Source: Sepioteuthis lessoniana (taxonomy: Eukaryota > Mollusca > Cephalopoda > Myopsida > Loliginidae). Taken from it: a stretch of 64,000 nucleotides of DNA. Numbering within the stretch: the first letter of the stretch is position 1; every line of letters starts with the position of its first letter. The notes beneath the pieces were generated by a model. It was not told the origin of the DNA. It saw nothing but the letters and a program-made list of their open reading frames with translations, and ran no database searches. The stretch lies in assembly GCA_963585895.1 (NCBI GenBank), contig OY757921.1, positions 83,685,439 through 83,749,438 of the forward strand. Direction: 5' to 3'. This document shows, piece by piece, positions 44,060 to 54,699 of the stretch. A program made the translations under genes and the position numbers.

Positions 44060-44505
44060 AAACTAAATCTTATATATTTGATATATATGTATAAACAGGA
44101 TTTGGTATCAAATAACCAACAATTGTTGATATGCCATAGAACCCAGCCAAATCAAATCATGTATATTTAATATATATGTATAAACAGAATTTGATATTAA
44201 ATAACCTACAATGGTTGATATGCCATAGAACCCAGCCAAACCAAATCATATATATTTAATATCTATGTATAAACAGGATTTGGTATTAAATAACCTACAA
44301 TGGTTGATATGCCATAGAACCCAGCCAAACCAAATCATATATATTCAATATATATGTATAAAGAGGATTTGGCATTAAATAACCTACAATGGTTGATATG
44401 CCACTGGACCTATCCAAACCAAATCATAGATATTTAACATATATGTATAAACAGGATTTGGCATTAAATAACCTATAATGGTTGGTATGCCATAAAACCA
44501 AAACA
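43970..44505 (+). repeat. Tandem array of six D tails
   Basis: Six head-to-tail units of about 88 bases each contain 'tatatgtataaacaggattt', 'aataacctacaatggttgat' and 'atgccatagaacccagcc'. The first belongs to the D element at 43540; the next five have tail sequence only. Confidence 0.92.
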
Positions 44506-44509
44506 AACA

Positions 44510-45125
44510 AAACTTTTGAAAAAATTCCATTTATTTATTATATAATCCTTTTGTAACTTTTAAACAGAGTGAAAAGATGAAAATTTCCTTGAAAACCTTA
44601 CTAAAGATTCTTCTTATTAAACAAACTTGGCCAATATTCTCTATTTGATCTTTGTAAAAGATGAAGGAATCTTTGCTGGAGACAATAATTCCAGTGTCAT
44701 TTAATCCAAGGAATAAGTATGAATGACGTGTGACAGGCAAGATTACTGAAAGCCAAATTTTGACTGGCACTACTCAATTGACTGATAAGCAAGTAAACTG
44801 TTCTGTTGGTAGGAAATATTTAAGAAAGGGTGCAGGTCAACAAAAGGTCATACCTGACATAGGCATATTTAAAAACTTTTAGACAGTTTTGCCTTCAGTC
44901 AGAACTTTGAGCCAATTCTCATTTTCCAGATATTTTCAAGAATTACTTGTTTAGCTACAAATTTCTGTAAAGTACTTCAGACAAATCTTTTATTTGAATG
45001 AGTCAAAAGTTTTCTAACAAAAGATAACCTTGCAGACATAAACAAAAGGTTTTCTTATTCTTGGAGTGTTACATAGTTTCAATGATATATAGTTTGGTAA
45101 TGAATAATACCTAACTATATCTGTT
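44510..45125. other. No recognised feature
   Basis: The 79-residue minus-strand ORF (44531-44770) has no family resemblance I can defend. Confidence 0.4.
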
Positions 45126-45129
45126 ATAT

Positions 45130-45472
45130 ATAGATAAAGTAATGGGACTGAGTGTGCTGAACATCTAGCAGTTCCTGATCTAGAGGAACAACCACCCTAT
45201 TCATCTGATCTTGTCCTGTGCAAATTTTTCTTTCACCCAAGCTCAAGAGGATCATCAAGACTGCTCGCTTTGAAGGCGTGGAGGCTATCATGAGATATAT
45301 AACAACAGAACTGTGGAAACATCCCAGACAAATCCTTCCAGCATGGCAGAGAAGGATAGGAAAAGGCATAAGACACGAGTAGGATTCCTTTGAATGCGAA
45401 ATGATGTAATTTGTTATTTGGAATTGAAAAAAAAAATTGTGATACCAACCTGTTACTTTTCAGACACACCTG

Positions 45473-45478
<6 letters not shown>
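45130..45478 (+). pseudogene. Mariner-like transposase C-terminus, decayed
   Basis: Shifted frames give 'HLAVPDLEEQPPYSSDLVLC' followed by 'KFFFHP' (mariner PPYSPDLAPCDFFLFP), then 'AWQRRIGKGIRHE' and 'SFECE'. The end 'cctgttacttttcagacaca' is the likely terminal repeat, abutting a long TA microsatellite. The third catalytic Asp (SSDL) is retained but the frame is broken. Confidence 0.8.

Positions 45479-45532
<54 letters not shown>
45479..45532. repeat. (TA)n microsatellite
   Basis: About 54 bases of TA. Confidence 0.97.
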
Positions 45533-45535
<3 letters not shown>

Positions 45536-45738
45536 ATTAAGATCCTTTCGAGTTTCCTGATAAGTGTCTTGGTTTTGGTGATTTAATTTACCAAAATTGT
45601 CCCGAGTGCTTTCCGACCCTTCGTGGGCCATTATCAGTGTTTGCTTGCATGTGTAAAGATTTTTTTTTTTTAAGTTTTGAAGTTCTGACCTGAAACTAAG
45701 ACAATTATCAGGAAACTTGAAAGGATCTTAATCAATTT
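45533..45738. repeat. Foldback element next to TA microsatellite
   Basis: Arms of about 45 bases ('aattaagatcctttcgagtt' at left; 'aacttgaaaggatcttaat' at right) enclose a loop of about 110 bases. The loop read on the minus strand contains 'ctgataatggcc', 'gaagggtcgg' and 'gaaagc', similar to a degraded hammerhead layout. Confidence 0.75.
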
Positions 45739-45808
45739 ATATAGACAAAATGTCTTTACTATTTAATCAAACATGTTTAAATGAAGGACTGCTGCCTAAT
45801 TACACTCC

Positions 45809-45851
<43 letters not shown>

Positions 45852-45855
<4 letters not shown>

Positions 45856-46270
45856 GTCTCTAAATAGATGCAACCCATAAATATGATAATGATTTATAAC
45901 AGAGATGAGCGCAATAGCGGTCATTTGGAATACGTCCAGCAAAAATACATCCTTTGAGCAAGAGACATGAAATCAATGTTTTTTATTGTTATTATATCAA
46001 CTTCCTGGACATGGAATAATTTTTTTGAGTTTCTTGTCTCAGTAATAAATCTTTATCATATTATTGTGTTGTATCCATTTTAAGACAGTTTTGAATGATT
46101 TTGTCTCCAAATAAGTAGTGACGAAAAATATTTTTCCTTCTTTGGTCCAAGGCATTGTGATCAAGGATTAATAGTTGTCATAGTATACTATTTTCAAATC
46201 TGAAACAAAACATTTTTATTAGTTGAGTTGTTAGCTGTCAGATGGGTCCCATGTATACTGAGACACCCGG
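45852..46270. mobile_element. MITE-like element with GGGTGTCTC ends
   Basis: The left end 'gggtgtctctaaatagatg' and the right end 'ctgagacacccgg' are inverted; TATATA lies outside both ends, fitting a TA target site. There is no ORF. A mariner/Tc1-type non-autonomous element is likely. Confidence 0.65.
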
Positions 46271-46449
46271 TTTATATATATTATGCGTGTTGGCACTTCT
46301 TGTTGCTGGAATATGTTTTTTATTCCTCCCCAGAATTAAAATCTAAATTATGATTAAATCAAAAATTTCAAATCCAGATTTTTATGGCAGATAAAAGCTA
46401 GAGCTTGACTAAGGAAAGTCAAGTAAAGATCTTTATAAATATTAATAAG
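46271..46449. other. No recognised feature
   Basis: Nothing identified. Confidence 0.4.
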
Positions 46450-46712
46450 TAACTGGGCCTTTGGCCTAATGAGTAGAGTGTTTGCCAGTGGTCTGGGAGA
46501 CCAGGTTTCAATCCCAGCTTGTGTCATACCAAAGACTTAAAAAATCGTGCTTGATGCCGCCTTGCTTAACATTCAGCATTATAAGGTAAGGATCAAGGGT
46601 AAAGTGGAGCAACCCAGGGAATGGAGTAGTGCCCTCCCTTACACCTTGGTGTAGTAGCTATTGAAAAAGGAGCCTTTGGGTCACCCTCGACTAAAGTCGC
46701 CAACTTACATAG
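46450..46712 (+). repeat. SINE C, full length
   Basis: Head 'ggcctaatgagtagagtg', B-box-like 'aggtttcaatccc', and end 'gggtcaccctcgactaaagt'. Confidence 0.92.
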
Positions 46713-47335
46713 ATTTGTATTCTGTATACTTTAAGAACTTTGTCAGTCAACTGAGTCCCTAACCTGCTTGATCCTTACCCCATCAAATTTAGTAAAAACA
46801 ATAATCAAATACCCCCATCAAAAGCACTCAGATTAATACCACCCCCATAAAATTTAAAAAAAAAACCCAAAGATATTAAGCAAAGTGTTGTTCATCCATA
46901 CCACCAAGGTTGCCAAGTATTTGGTCTACTTGCCATTCCTCATCCTCTGTTTCTTGGTTGTTGGTGTTGTATTTGTTATTGGATCAAGAACCAGAATCCA
47001 ATTTCCGTGATGGTTTCAAGAATTCCATACTGATTTAATGCACCGTTCTGAAATTCTACTTCAATTAGAAAAAAAATTTTCCCCAAGATGTTTCTGGAAG
47101 GGTTGGAAATTTTCATTAAAAGGGAGAATTTAGATTAAATCTCCCGAAATTCTAATTTAAATGAAAATTTCCAATCGAGCAGGAATGGATTAAAAGTAGT
47201 TGTGAAAAAGTAAAGAAATTCTATCTATCTTTGTTCCTTTTTATCTATATATTTATCTCGGTTCGGAATTTTTCTCATTTGTTCATATCTATCTATTAAT
47301 CTAATATCATGCTTTTTTATTATCCAATACCTCAG
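46713..47335. repeat. No gene; nested palindrome at 47101-47176
   Basis: The palindrome's outer arms 'ggttggaaattttcatt' and 'aatgaaaatttccaatc' enclose 'gggaga...tctccc'. No family is recognised for the rest. Confidence 0.5.
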
Positions 47336-47337
47336 TC

Positions 47338-48425
47338 TGGTTGGTTGGTTGGTTTTTATAGCATTGCAACCCTTGTACATTATTAAATGCCAAACTCTAT
47401 TCATACAATATATTAAGTATATGATTTGTAAATGAATTGTTTAAAGGAAACATATTAAACAAGACAGTGGTCATTCGTTTGCCCACAGCTAAATAGTTTC
47501 AATTATTGCTAAAACTAACAGTTCTATTTGCACACAGTTAAATAGTTTCAAGTATTGCTAACACTAACAGTTCTATTTGCCCATAGTTAAATAGTTTCCA
47601 GTATTGCTAATACTAACAGTTTTATTTGCACACAGTTAAATAGTTTCAAGTATTGCCAACACTAACAATTCTATTTGTACACAGATAAATAGTTTCCAGT
47701 ATTGCTAATACTAACAGTTCTATTTGCACACAGTTAAATAGTTTCCAGTATTGCTGACACTAACAGTTCTATTTGCACACAGTTAAATAGTTTCCAGTAT
47801 TGCCAACGCTAACAGTTCTATTTGCACACAGTTAAATAGTTTCAAGTATTGCCAACACTCACAGTTCTATTTGCACACAGTTAAATAGTTTCCAGTATTG
47901 CTAATACTAACAGTTCTATTTGCACATAGTTAAATAGTTTCAAGTATTGCCAACACTAACAGTTCTATTTGCACACAGTTAAATAGTTTCCAGTATTAGT
48001 AACACTAACAGTTCTATTTGCACACAGTTAAATAGTTTCAAGTATTGCCAACACTAACAGTTCTATTTGCACACAGTTAAATAGTTTCCAGTATTAGTAA
48101 CACTAACAGTTCTATTTGCACACAGTTAAATAGTTTCAAGTATTGCCAACACTAACAGTTCTATTTGCACACAGTTAAATAGTTTCAAGTATTGCCAAAA
48201 CTAACAGCTGTATTTGCACACAGTTAAATAGTTTCCAGTATTGATACCACTAACAGTTCTATTTGCACACAGTTAAATAGCTTCAAGTATTTCCAACCCT
48301 AACAGTTCTATTTGCACACAGTTGAATAGTTTCCAGTATTGCTAACACTAACAGTTCTATTTGCACATAGTTAAATAGTTTCCAGTATTGATACCACTAA
48401 CAGTTCTATTTGCACATAGTTAAAT
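47338..48425 (-). mobile_element. D element with expanded minisatellite, 5' module lost
   Basis: The tail at 47340-47420 ('tagcattgcaacccttgtac') is followed by about 19 tandem 49-bp units from about 47475 on. The D 5' module is not present before the next D tail at 48430. Confidence 0.85.
47475..48425. repeat. 49-bp minisatellite, about 19 units
   Basis: Unit landmarks are 'ttctatttgcacacagttaa', 'atagtttcaagtattg' and 'ccaacactaacag'. Units alternate between 'ttcaag' and 'ttccag' forms, and several dimers ('ttccagtattagtaac' plus 'ttcaagtattgccaac') recur, a higher-order period of about 98 bases. It derives from the D middle units. Confidence 0.95.
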
Positions 48426-48429
48426 CGTT

Positions 48430-49020
48430 TGTTGGTTGATTATGTTTTATAACATCAACTTTTGTAAGTTATTTAATCGCAAATCCTGTTTACACATAAA
48501 TTATAGGATTTGTAAATGAATAGTTAATAGATGACATTTTAAACTAGCCACAGCTCATTTGTTTGGACACACTTAAATGTTTTCAAATATTGCTATCTTA
48601 CATGAATAATTCTATTTGGCATTGATTATTTATTTCCTTATAGTTAAATGCTTTTAAGTATTGCTATTTGACATGTAATTCTATTCAACACTATTCAGTC
48701 GTTTGCTCACAGATTCTTTCAAGTATTGCTACGTAGCACAAACAATTAAACATCAGTTATTTGTTTACTCCCTTTTAAATGGTTAAACAGTTCTATTTGA
48801 CCCAAAAATAGGATCCTAATAGGAATACTATTCTGGGTCGGAGTGGACAGGGCAGTAATGCCAATGTAGGAGTACTCCACATTCCACAAAGCTCTAGAAC
48901 TGAAGCGATCACCATCAGATGCAGTTTATTGTCATATCCAGGACACTTTTGGGGAGAGGCGGTCTTAACTCTCTACAGTGATTCTGTCGGCATATATCGC
49001 CCCAGCCCAGTGAGCTGGCC
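48430..49020 (-). mobile_element. D element, complete
   Basis: Tail 'ttataacatcaacttttgta' at left, middle units, then the 5' module ending 'cgccccagcccagtgagctg'. Confidence 0.87.
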
Positions 49021-49084
49021 TCAGTTTGTTTATCATCTATCAAATATCACAATTTGTTTATTTGATATCTATTAATCTATCTCT

Positions 49085-49532
49085 AAAATTTGTCCGCGAG
49101 TCAGCTAGAGTTTTGGAATATGCCGATTGCATCTCCGCAGAGAGGTAAGATTCCCCTCTGCCAACGAGTGTCCTAGATATGACTCTAAAACTTCTAACGA
49201 TGATTCTTGGTACTTTGGAGAATATGGGTTGCCTTTTAGTGTCATTACTTCCATGTCCACTCAGAGTGGTAGTACTTGTTAGGGTCCCATCTATACGTCA
49301 AATAGAATTGTTCAATTATTTAACGGTAAGCAAACAAATGATTTATATTAAATAGAATTATTAGTGTTAGATAGCAGTACCTTAAACCATTTGCAAACAA
49401 ATGATATTTTTCTCGATTAAAATGTTACGTACATATTATTCATTTACAAATCTGTTTATATATATATCTAAAAAGAGGGTTTGGCTTTAAATAACCTACA
49501 AGGTTTGATATGCCATAAAACCCAACCAACTA
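49085..49532 (+). mobile_element. D element, complete but short
   Basis: 5' module 'gagtcagctagagttttgga', middle with 'aaacaaatgatttatatt', and tail 'gtttggctttaaataaccta' ending 'gccataaaacccaacc'. Confidence 0.85.
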
Positions 49533-49611
49533 ATTTCTGAGTGAAATTCTTAAATAATCTGTCAGGGTCTGTTTTTTCCTCTTTCTCTCTCTCTCTCCAT
49601 ATATATATATC

Positions 49612-49889
49612 AGCATCATCAAGTCGCACTGACTGCACAGGTTTTCCTGACTCACTCTATCCATCCTTCCCTATCATCCATCGCTCCTGGCATGTCTTTC
49701 AAACTACATCCAGAGTCCACACAGATCTGATGTAAATTCTTGCTGGTCAGGCATCACTAGCGTGTTCATGTGTCCATAGAAGAACATTGCTTATAAGTTC
49801 ATCTTTGTTTCTCCAGCAGTGTCCTGTATGTCTTCTTCCAGAATTTCTTCAGAATAGCACGTAGCATTCTTATGTTGTTCCCATCTAGA
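49612..49889 (-). pseudogene. L LINE C-terminus, diverged, cut by a younger L copy
   Basis: It matches the L C-terminal region ('ctccagcagtgtcctgtatg', 'catgtctttcaaactacatc') with many changes, and stops at the target duplication of the next copy. Confidence 0.8.
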
Positions 49890-49897
49890 TAGATTAT

Positions 49898-50424
49898 CAT
49901 CATCATCATCATCATGTCGTGCTGCTAGCACGGATATCCCTGACCCTCTCTCGCCACTTCTCCCTATCATTCATCGCTTCTGGCAGGTCTTCAGGGCAAC
50001 ATCCCGTATCCTCACATAGCTGCTGTATGTAGGTTCGAGCTGGTCGTCCTGCTTTTGCTTGGCCATATGCGGGGGTCCATAGGAGTACATCACTGATGAG
50101 CTCGTCCTTGCTTCTCCAGCAGTGTCCTGCGTGTCTGGTTCGTCTAACTTGTATAGTTTTCGTGACGGGAGGCAGGTGGCCGTATAGTTGGTGTCTTGTG
50201 GAGTGTTGCCGCGAGGACTTGTTCAATATTGCTCTCAACATTCTTGTGTAATTGCCGTCTAGTTTCTTCTTCAGCCGTTTAGTTAGCACCCAAGTATCGC
50301 ATCCATACAGCAGTATCGAATAGCTGCCTGGAAGAAACTGCGTTTTATTTTATCGGTCAGGTCTGATTTCCATATGATCGAGAGCCTTTCGATAGCTGTC
50401 CATGTTTTCGTTAGTCGTGTGAAG
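49898..50424 (-). pseudogene. L LINE 3' end with target duplication
   Basis: An open frame of 125 residues runs 'MLTKRLKKKLDGNYTRMLRA' to 'DIRASSTT'. Upstream, a small deletion near 50325 breaks the frame from the FFQA part. The (CAT)n tail is at left. 'tagattat' occurs on both sides (49890-49897, 50425-50432). Confidence 0.9.
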
Positions 50425-50511
50425 TAGATTATAATCTAGAAAAATTCAAACCATATACATTTATACATACACACACACACACACACATGTATATATATAT
50501 ATTGTCTTCTG

Positions 50512-50638
50512 CATGAACCCCCTTATCCTCCCAGCTATGGGTTAAATAGTATCACTACTGTTCTTCTAGGAGAATGGCTTTGGCATTATATAACCTGAAA
50601 AGGTTGATATGCCATTAAACAAAGAAACCAAGCCATAT
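50512..50638 (+). repeat. SINE A 3' half
   Basis: 'catgaacccccttatcctcc', 'actactgttcttctagg' and 'aaaggttgatatgccattaa' match A; the tRNA-like head is absent. Confidence 0.88.
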
Positions 50639-50644
50639 TGTCTT

Positions 50645-50775
50645 CTACGGACCGCCTGTTTCGTTATAACTCTTCGGTATGGCAAAACACGTGAGTTGCT
50701 TCAAGCTGAGATCGAACCCCGGCTGACTTTACGCCAGTCGAATAGCTTACCGCTGAGTTATCGTAAATCTCAGCG
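50645..50775 (-). repeat. tRNA-like SINE head of a fourth type
   Basis: The reverse complement has an A-box 'taactcagcggtaagc' and B-box 'ggggttcgatctc' at tRNA spacing. Only one copy is visible. It could be a decayed tRNA pseudogene. Confidence 0.55.
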
Positions 50776-51150
50776 TAAGCGAAGAAATTCTTTCGTATAT
50801 AGATATATCTACCTATACGCTAACGACGACCAGGATACTCAATTCACAAGAAGAACAATCACTTCGAGGGATTAAAACATTTTTCATGCAAAATCAATTA
50901 ATTAAATATCTGATGCTCAGTTATAAGACAGAATTTATGCATTTTCCCTCTGTGCAGGTTTTGAGGATTTATTTGTACGTTTAATTATTGGTCGGGCTGT
51001 TTTCTATAATTTGCTTTGTAATTTGCATGTAAAACACTGCTATTCCATCAGTCTGTATGTCTACATCAGTCAGTCAAGCTATCCAAAGTAGAACCTATAA
51101 CAAACAACGCTGCCTTTAATAGCAATAGTATAAGTAGCCTTAGTAGTAAC

Positions 51151-51154
51151 AATG

Positions 51155-51232
<78 letters not shown>
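51151..51232. repeat. (CA)n-(TA)n microsatellite
   Basis: Long CA then TA runs. Confidence 0.97.
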
Positions 51233-51268
51233 TTCATTAAACAATGTTGACGTCTATTGTCTACGCAT

Positions 51269-51515
51269 TGTATATGTCCTTTCGAATTGCCGCATTGGTT
51301 TTGTAGTATGCGGTGGGAATTGGTTAATGAAACTCCCATAATTACTTGGTACCCTAGTACTTTCTGCCCGATCTTAGGCCATCATCGGGGGGGGGGTGTA
51401 TATAGCAAAAATGATGTGACCTTTGCTAGTTACCAAGTAATTATGGGAGTTTCATAAACCAATTCCCGCCGGATACAATAAAATCAGTGTTGCAACTCGA
51501 AAGGAAATATACAAA
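51269..51515. repeat. Foldback element between TA microsatellites
   Basis: Arms of about 85 bases share 'gggaattggtt', 'atgaaactcccataattact' and outer 'tcctttcga'. The loop holds a poly-G tract and, on the minus strand, 'ccgatgatggcc' and 'gaaagtac'. (TA)n tracts lie left (51200-51232) and right (51591-51616). Confidence 0.8.
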
Positions 51516-51590
51516 AATGTGTAGATAAAAAGGTGTCAGTATAGTTTAATGAAATAAGCATTAATGAAGAAATGCTGCCCAAATACACAA

Positions 51591-51645
<55 letters not shown>
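51591..51645. repeat. (TA)n-(TG)n microsatellite
   Basis: TA run followed by TG run; a similar tract is at 51815-51847. Confidence 0.97.
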
Positions 51646-51648
<3 letters not shown>

Positions 51649-51813
51649 AAACAAACCGTTTCAAAACGTTTTACTAAAATTCAGAAAGTGCTCCAATGAT
51701 GGCCGGCAGACCAGGATAAAACCTAAAAGAAATAGATATCTCAGCTCTTTATGTAAGGGTTGATGACTAAAAGTTACACGTTTAAAAAATATAATCATCA
51801 AATAAGATGAAAC

Positions 51814-51847
<34 letters not shown>

Positions 51848-51906
51848 GGTGTGTCTGCTTGTGTATGCATGTAGATTAATTTATATATATATATATATAT
51901 ATATAT

Positions 51907-52262
51907 AAAGTTTTATTGACTGATTCTAACGGCATTTCAACCTGTATATGGTTATTTATATCCAGAGTTTACAGAATCAAGTTCAGCCCCATATTTACAG
52001 TTTTTGTGTAGTTATTTCCTTTCGAATAGGAATCATTTTTGAACAGATCTATCTTAAACAGAGATGGGACACCAACAGGTAGCATCATCCAGGAAGACAA
52101 TGGAATTGTGGGTAATAGCAATGAAGGAGTACTCTACACTCTTCAAAGAGCCTAGAATTGCAGCCTCATCATCAGATGCCGTTGATTGTTCTCTTTCAGG
52201 AGGGGTCTTTTCGCAGGGGATTCAGTCAGTGTAATCTAATGCCCTCAAGAGAGCATATATTT
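51907..52262 (-). repeat. D2 element
   Basis: Reverse orientation: tail 'aacggcatttcaacctgtat' at left, 5' module complement 'gcaggggattcagtcagtgt' at right. Its right flank 'tatttgacagtttatatat' matches, inverted, the left flank of the D2 at 55352. Confidence 0.8.
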
Positions 52263-52264
52263 GA

Positions 52265-52307
<43 letters not shown>

Positions 52308-52401
52308 AACAGTTTGCTAATTAATATTTTAAATGTGTACCAGTAGACTGTACATTTATACACTTGAAAACTCATTAATTTTCAAGTACTTTAGATATCA
52401 A

Positions 52402-52444
<43 letters not shown>

Positions 52445-52570
52445 ATCATGTACCATTTGACACACACACATAGATGTGTAGATGGTAGGCGCAGATCGAT
52501 CAGAATTAAAACACTGTCAAAACTGTAAACATCAAAATACAGGAGACAAGCAATATCTCTTGTAACAGTT

Positions 52571-52922
52571 CATCATCATCATCATCATCATCATGTCGTG
52601 CCGCTAGCACGGATATTCCTGACCCTCTCTCGCCACTTCTCCCTATCATTCATCGCTTCTGGCAGGTCTTCAGGGCTACATCCCGTATCCTCACATAGCT
52701 GCTGTATGTATGTTCGAGCTGGTCGTCCTGCTTTTGCCTGGCCATATGCCGGGGTCCACAAGAGTACATCACTGATGAGTTCGTCCTTGCTTCTCCAGCA
52801 GTGTCCTGCGTGTCTGGTTCGTCTAACTTGTATAGTTTTCGTGACGGAAGGCAGTTGGCCGTATAGTTGGTGCCTTGTGGGGTGTTGCCGCCAGGACATG
52901 TTCAATATTGCTCGCAGCATTG
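52571..52922 (-). pseudogene. L LINE C-terminus, strongly truncated
   Basis: The open frame reads 'MLRAILNMSWRQHPTRHQLY' to 'NIRASGTT' with no stop. A (CATCAT)n tail lies at left. Confidence 0.9.
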
Positions 52923-52984
52923 AGCACATGTAAATGTGATGTGACAATAAAGATTACTGCTCCCATTAAACAGTGAGTAAATAT

Positions 52985-53170
52985 AGAGATGCGAAATGCA
53001 GTAAGATTTTTGCATGTCAGAAGTACGAATCCAACAGAAATTCCCCATTACCTTATTGCTGCGTGTGGTGAACATGTAATAAGCCGGAAGCCATTATCAG
53101 TTTGGTGCAGAACGTTCATTGAAGAGCGTATAAATCTGCAGTATCCATGCTTATTAACAACAGAAGACAA
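52985..53170 (+). pseudogene. Possible mariner N-terminal HTH
   Basis: The 71-residue ORF reads 'VRFLHVRSTNPTEIPHYLIA' followed by a segment ending 'WCRTFIEERI', matching the pattern of the first HTH of mariner transposases. It is a fragment with no catalytic domain. Confidence 0.5.
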
Positions 53171-53365
53171 CATTCTTTTTTTTGTTGCTTTAGTGGGAGC
53201 ATGAACAAATATGAATTATCTGTGTAAAACAATTAAGGATTTTAGTTAATCATTTTAGTTATAAATTAATTTCTAAGGTAAACTTTGAGTTTGTAGTTGC
53301 AGGTTTTCGATTTGAAAAGGTCAGGGCCTGCGTAGATCTCTTTTGCGTGCACATGTCAAAATAAG

Positions 53366-54050
53366 TGTGACATGTTTGTTTTAGAATCAGCTGTAAGCGA
53401 ATTATTAAAAATAAACATTAAGGTAGATATCAGCTGATATTTAGCAATGACGTTCCACTAAAATGTTTTAGTGATTACTTGTGAAAGAGATTAAAGACGC
53501 AGAGTCAGTTGGATTCGAGAAGCCAGAGAAGGACCAGGAGCAGACGGAGAAGAGGGGCTCCAGTGTGAGTCGACAGCTACTACTAACGCACGTACACAGC
53601 CGTCGGGAACAGCGAAGAAATAACTAAGTGCCTGTCCTTTTTTGTCTCGCATAATAACTATGTCTCTGTCTATATCATCGCCTCGTGCTATTGATTCTGT
53701 CTATCAAAATCAGTTGACGCATATTTCCTAATCTATCTCGCTCTTTACGTCGGCTACTACAAACGTTTCAGCCCCAATAAACTTTCGTGTCATAAAACTA
53801 ACAGAATCGTTTGTTTGTATTGTGTTTGTGTTACAACTTTCGATTTGGTATCGGTAACGCTAGACTAAATTCATATTTGGTGCCGTACTGCCATCTCTGT
53901 TCAAAATATCTGTGAATAAGGGATTATCCAGTGAATTTGTCTCCTCTTTGATGTCACCTGATTGAGTCAAAGAAATTTTAGACAGGAGATATGGGCGGTA
54001 TATCTGAGGAAGAAACAGTTCTAAAAAAGACAGAATTAAAGACTCGAGTA
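53366..54050 (+). other. Possible LTR and leader
   Basis: It begins TGTGACATGTTTG, has 'ccccaataaactttcg' as poly(A) signal, and a possible LTR end at 'tgtgttaca' (53838). 'atttggtgccgtactgcc' follows about 50 bases later and could be a primer-binding site. An ATG at 53991 opens 'MGGISEEETVLKKTELKTRV' before the identity fades. No target duplication or second LTR is seen. Confidence 0.3.
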
Positions 54051-54443
54051 AGTTGACATGTTCGAATCAACTCTGTTGGGGCTTGGTTTGCTTTTTCCGG
54101 TACATGTTTTCCTTTGGACTCGACCCGTGTGTCTATGTGTGTACTTTATTTTCAAATTCCTACAGCCAGCATCCTTTGGACTGCCGGAGAGAATAAACCC
54201 ATTTATTGAATAAAGACAGAGTAGTTTCTTTCCTTCCTGTGATTAAGCCTTATTTATCTGATTTCCATGTAATTGTGGTAACTTGTTGTGGCTTTTAATT
54301 GTGCCTGTCTGTAATTTTAGCTACGAAATTCGGCCGCTATAGTCAGTTGTATTTGGTATTTAAAGTACTTGCAAACTTTCATTTTCAAGTGTATAAACGT
54401 TCAATCCACTGGTACACTTTTAAAATGATATCAATTAGCACAC

Positions 54444-54475
<32 letters not shown>

Positions 54476-54699
54476 ATCGTGGTAAGGACAAGATACACAG
54501 TGAAATATGTAACGTTACGCCCTCTCTCCCCTACCACGCATTCATCCTCTTTCTTGAACCATTCCACTTCTTAGCCGGCCGGTGATCAACTAGTGGCTGA
54601 GGGGGTAATGCACATTTCTTTACCGCTACACAAGAATACGATCGAGGGAGACAGGAGAAAACAAAACAGACGAACAAACACGAACAAAGCTTGGGGTTA

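Noticed and set aside
47475..48425. CRISPR-like regular repeats
   Set aside because: The 49-bp units are contiguous with no unique spacers, and the context is an animal retroelement.
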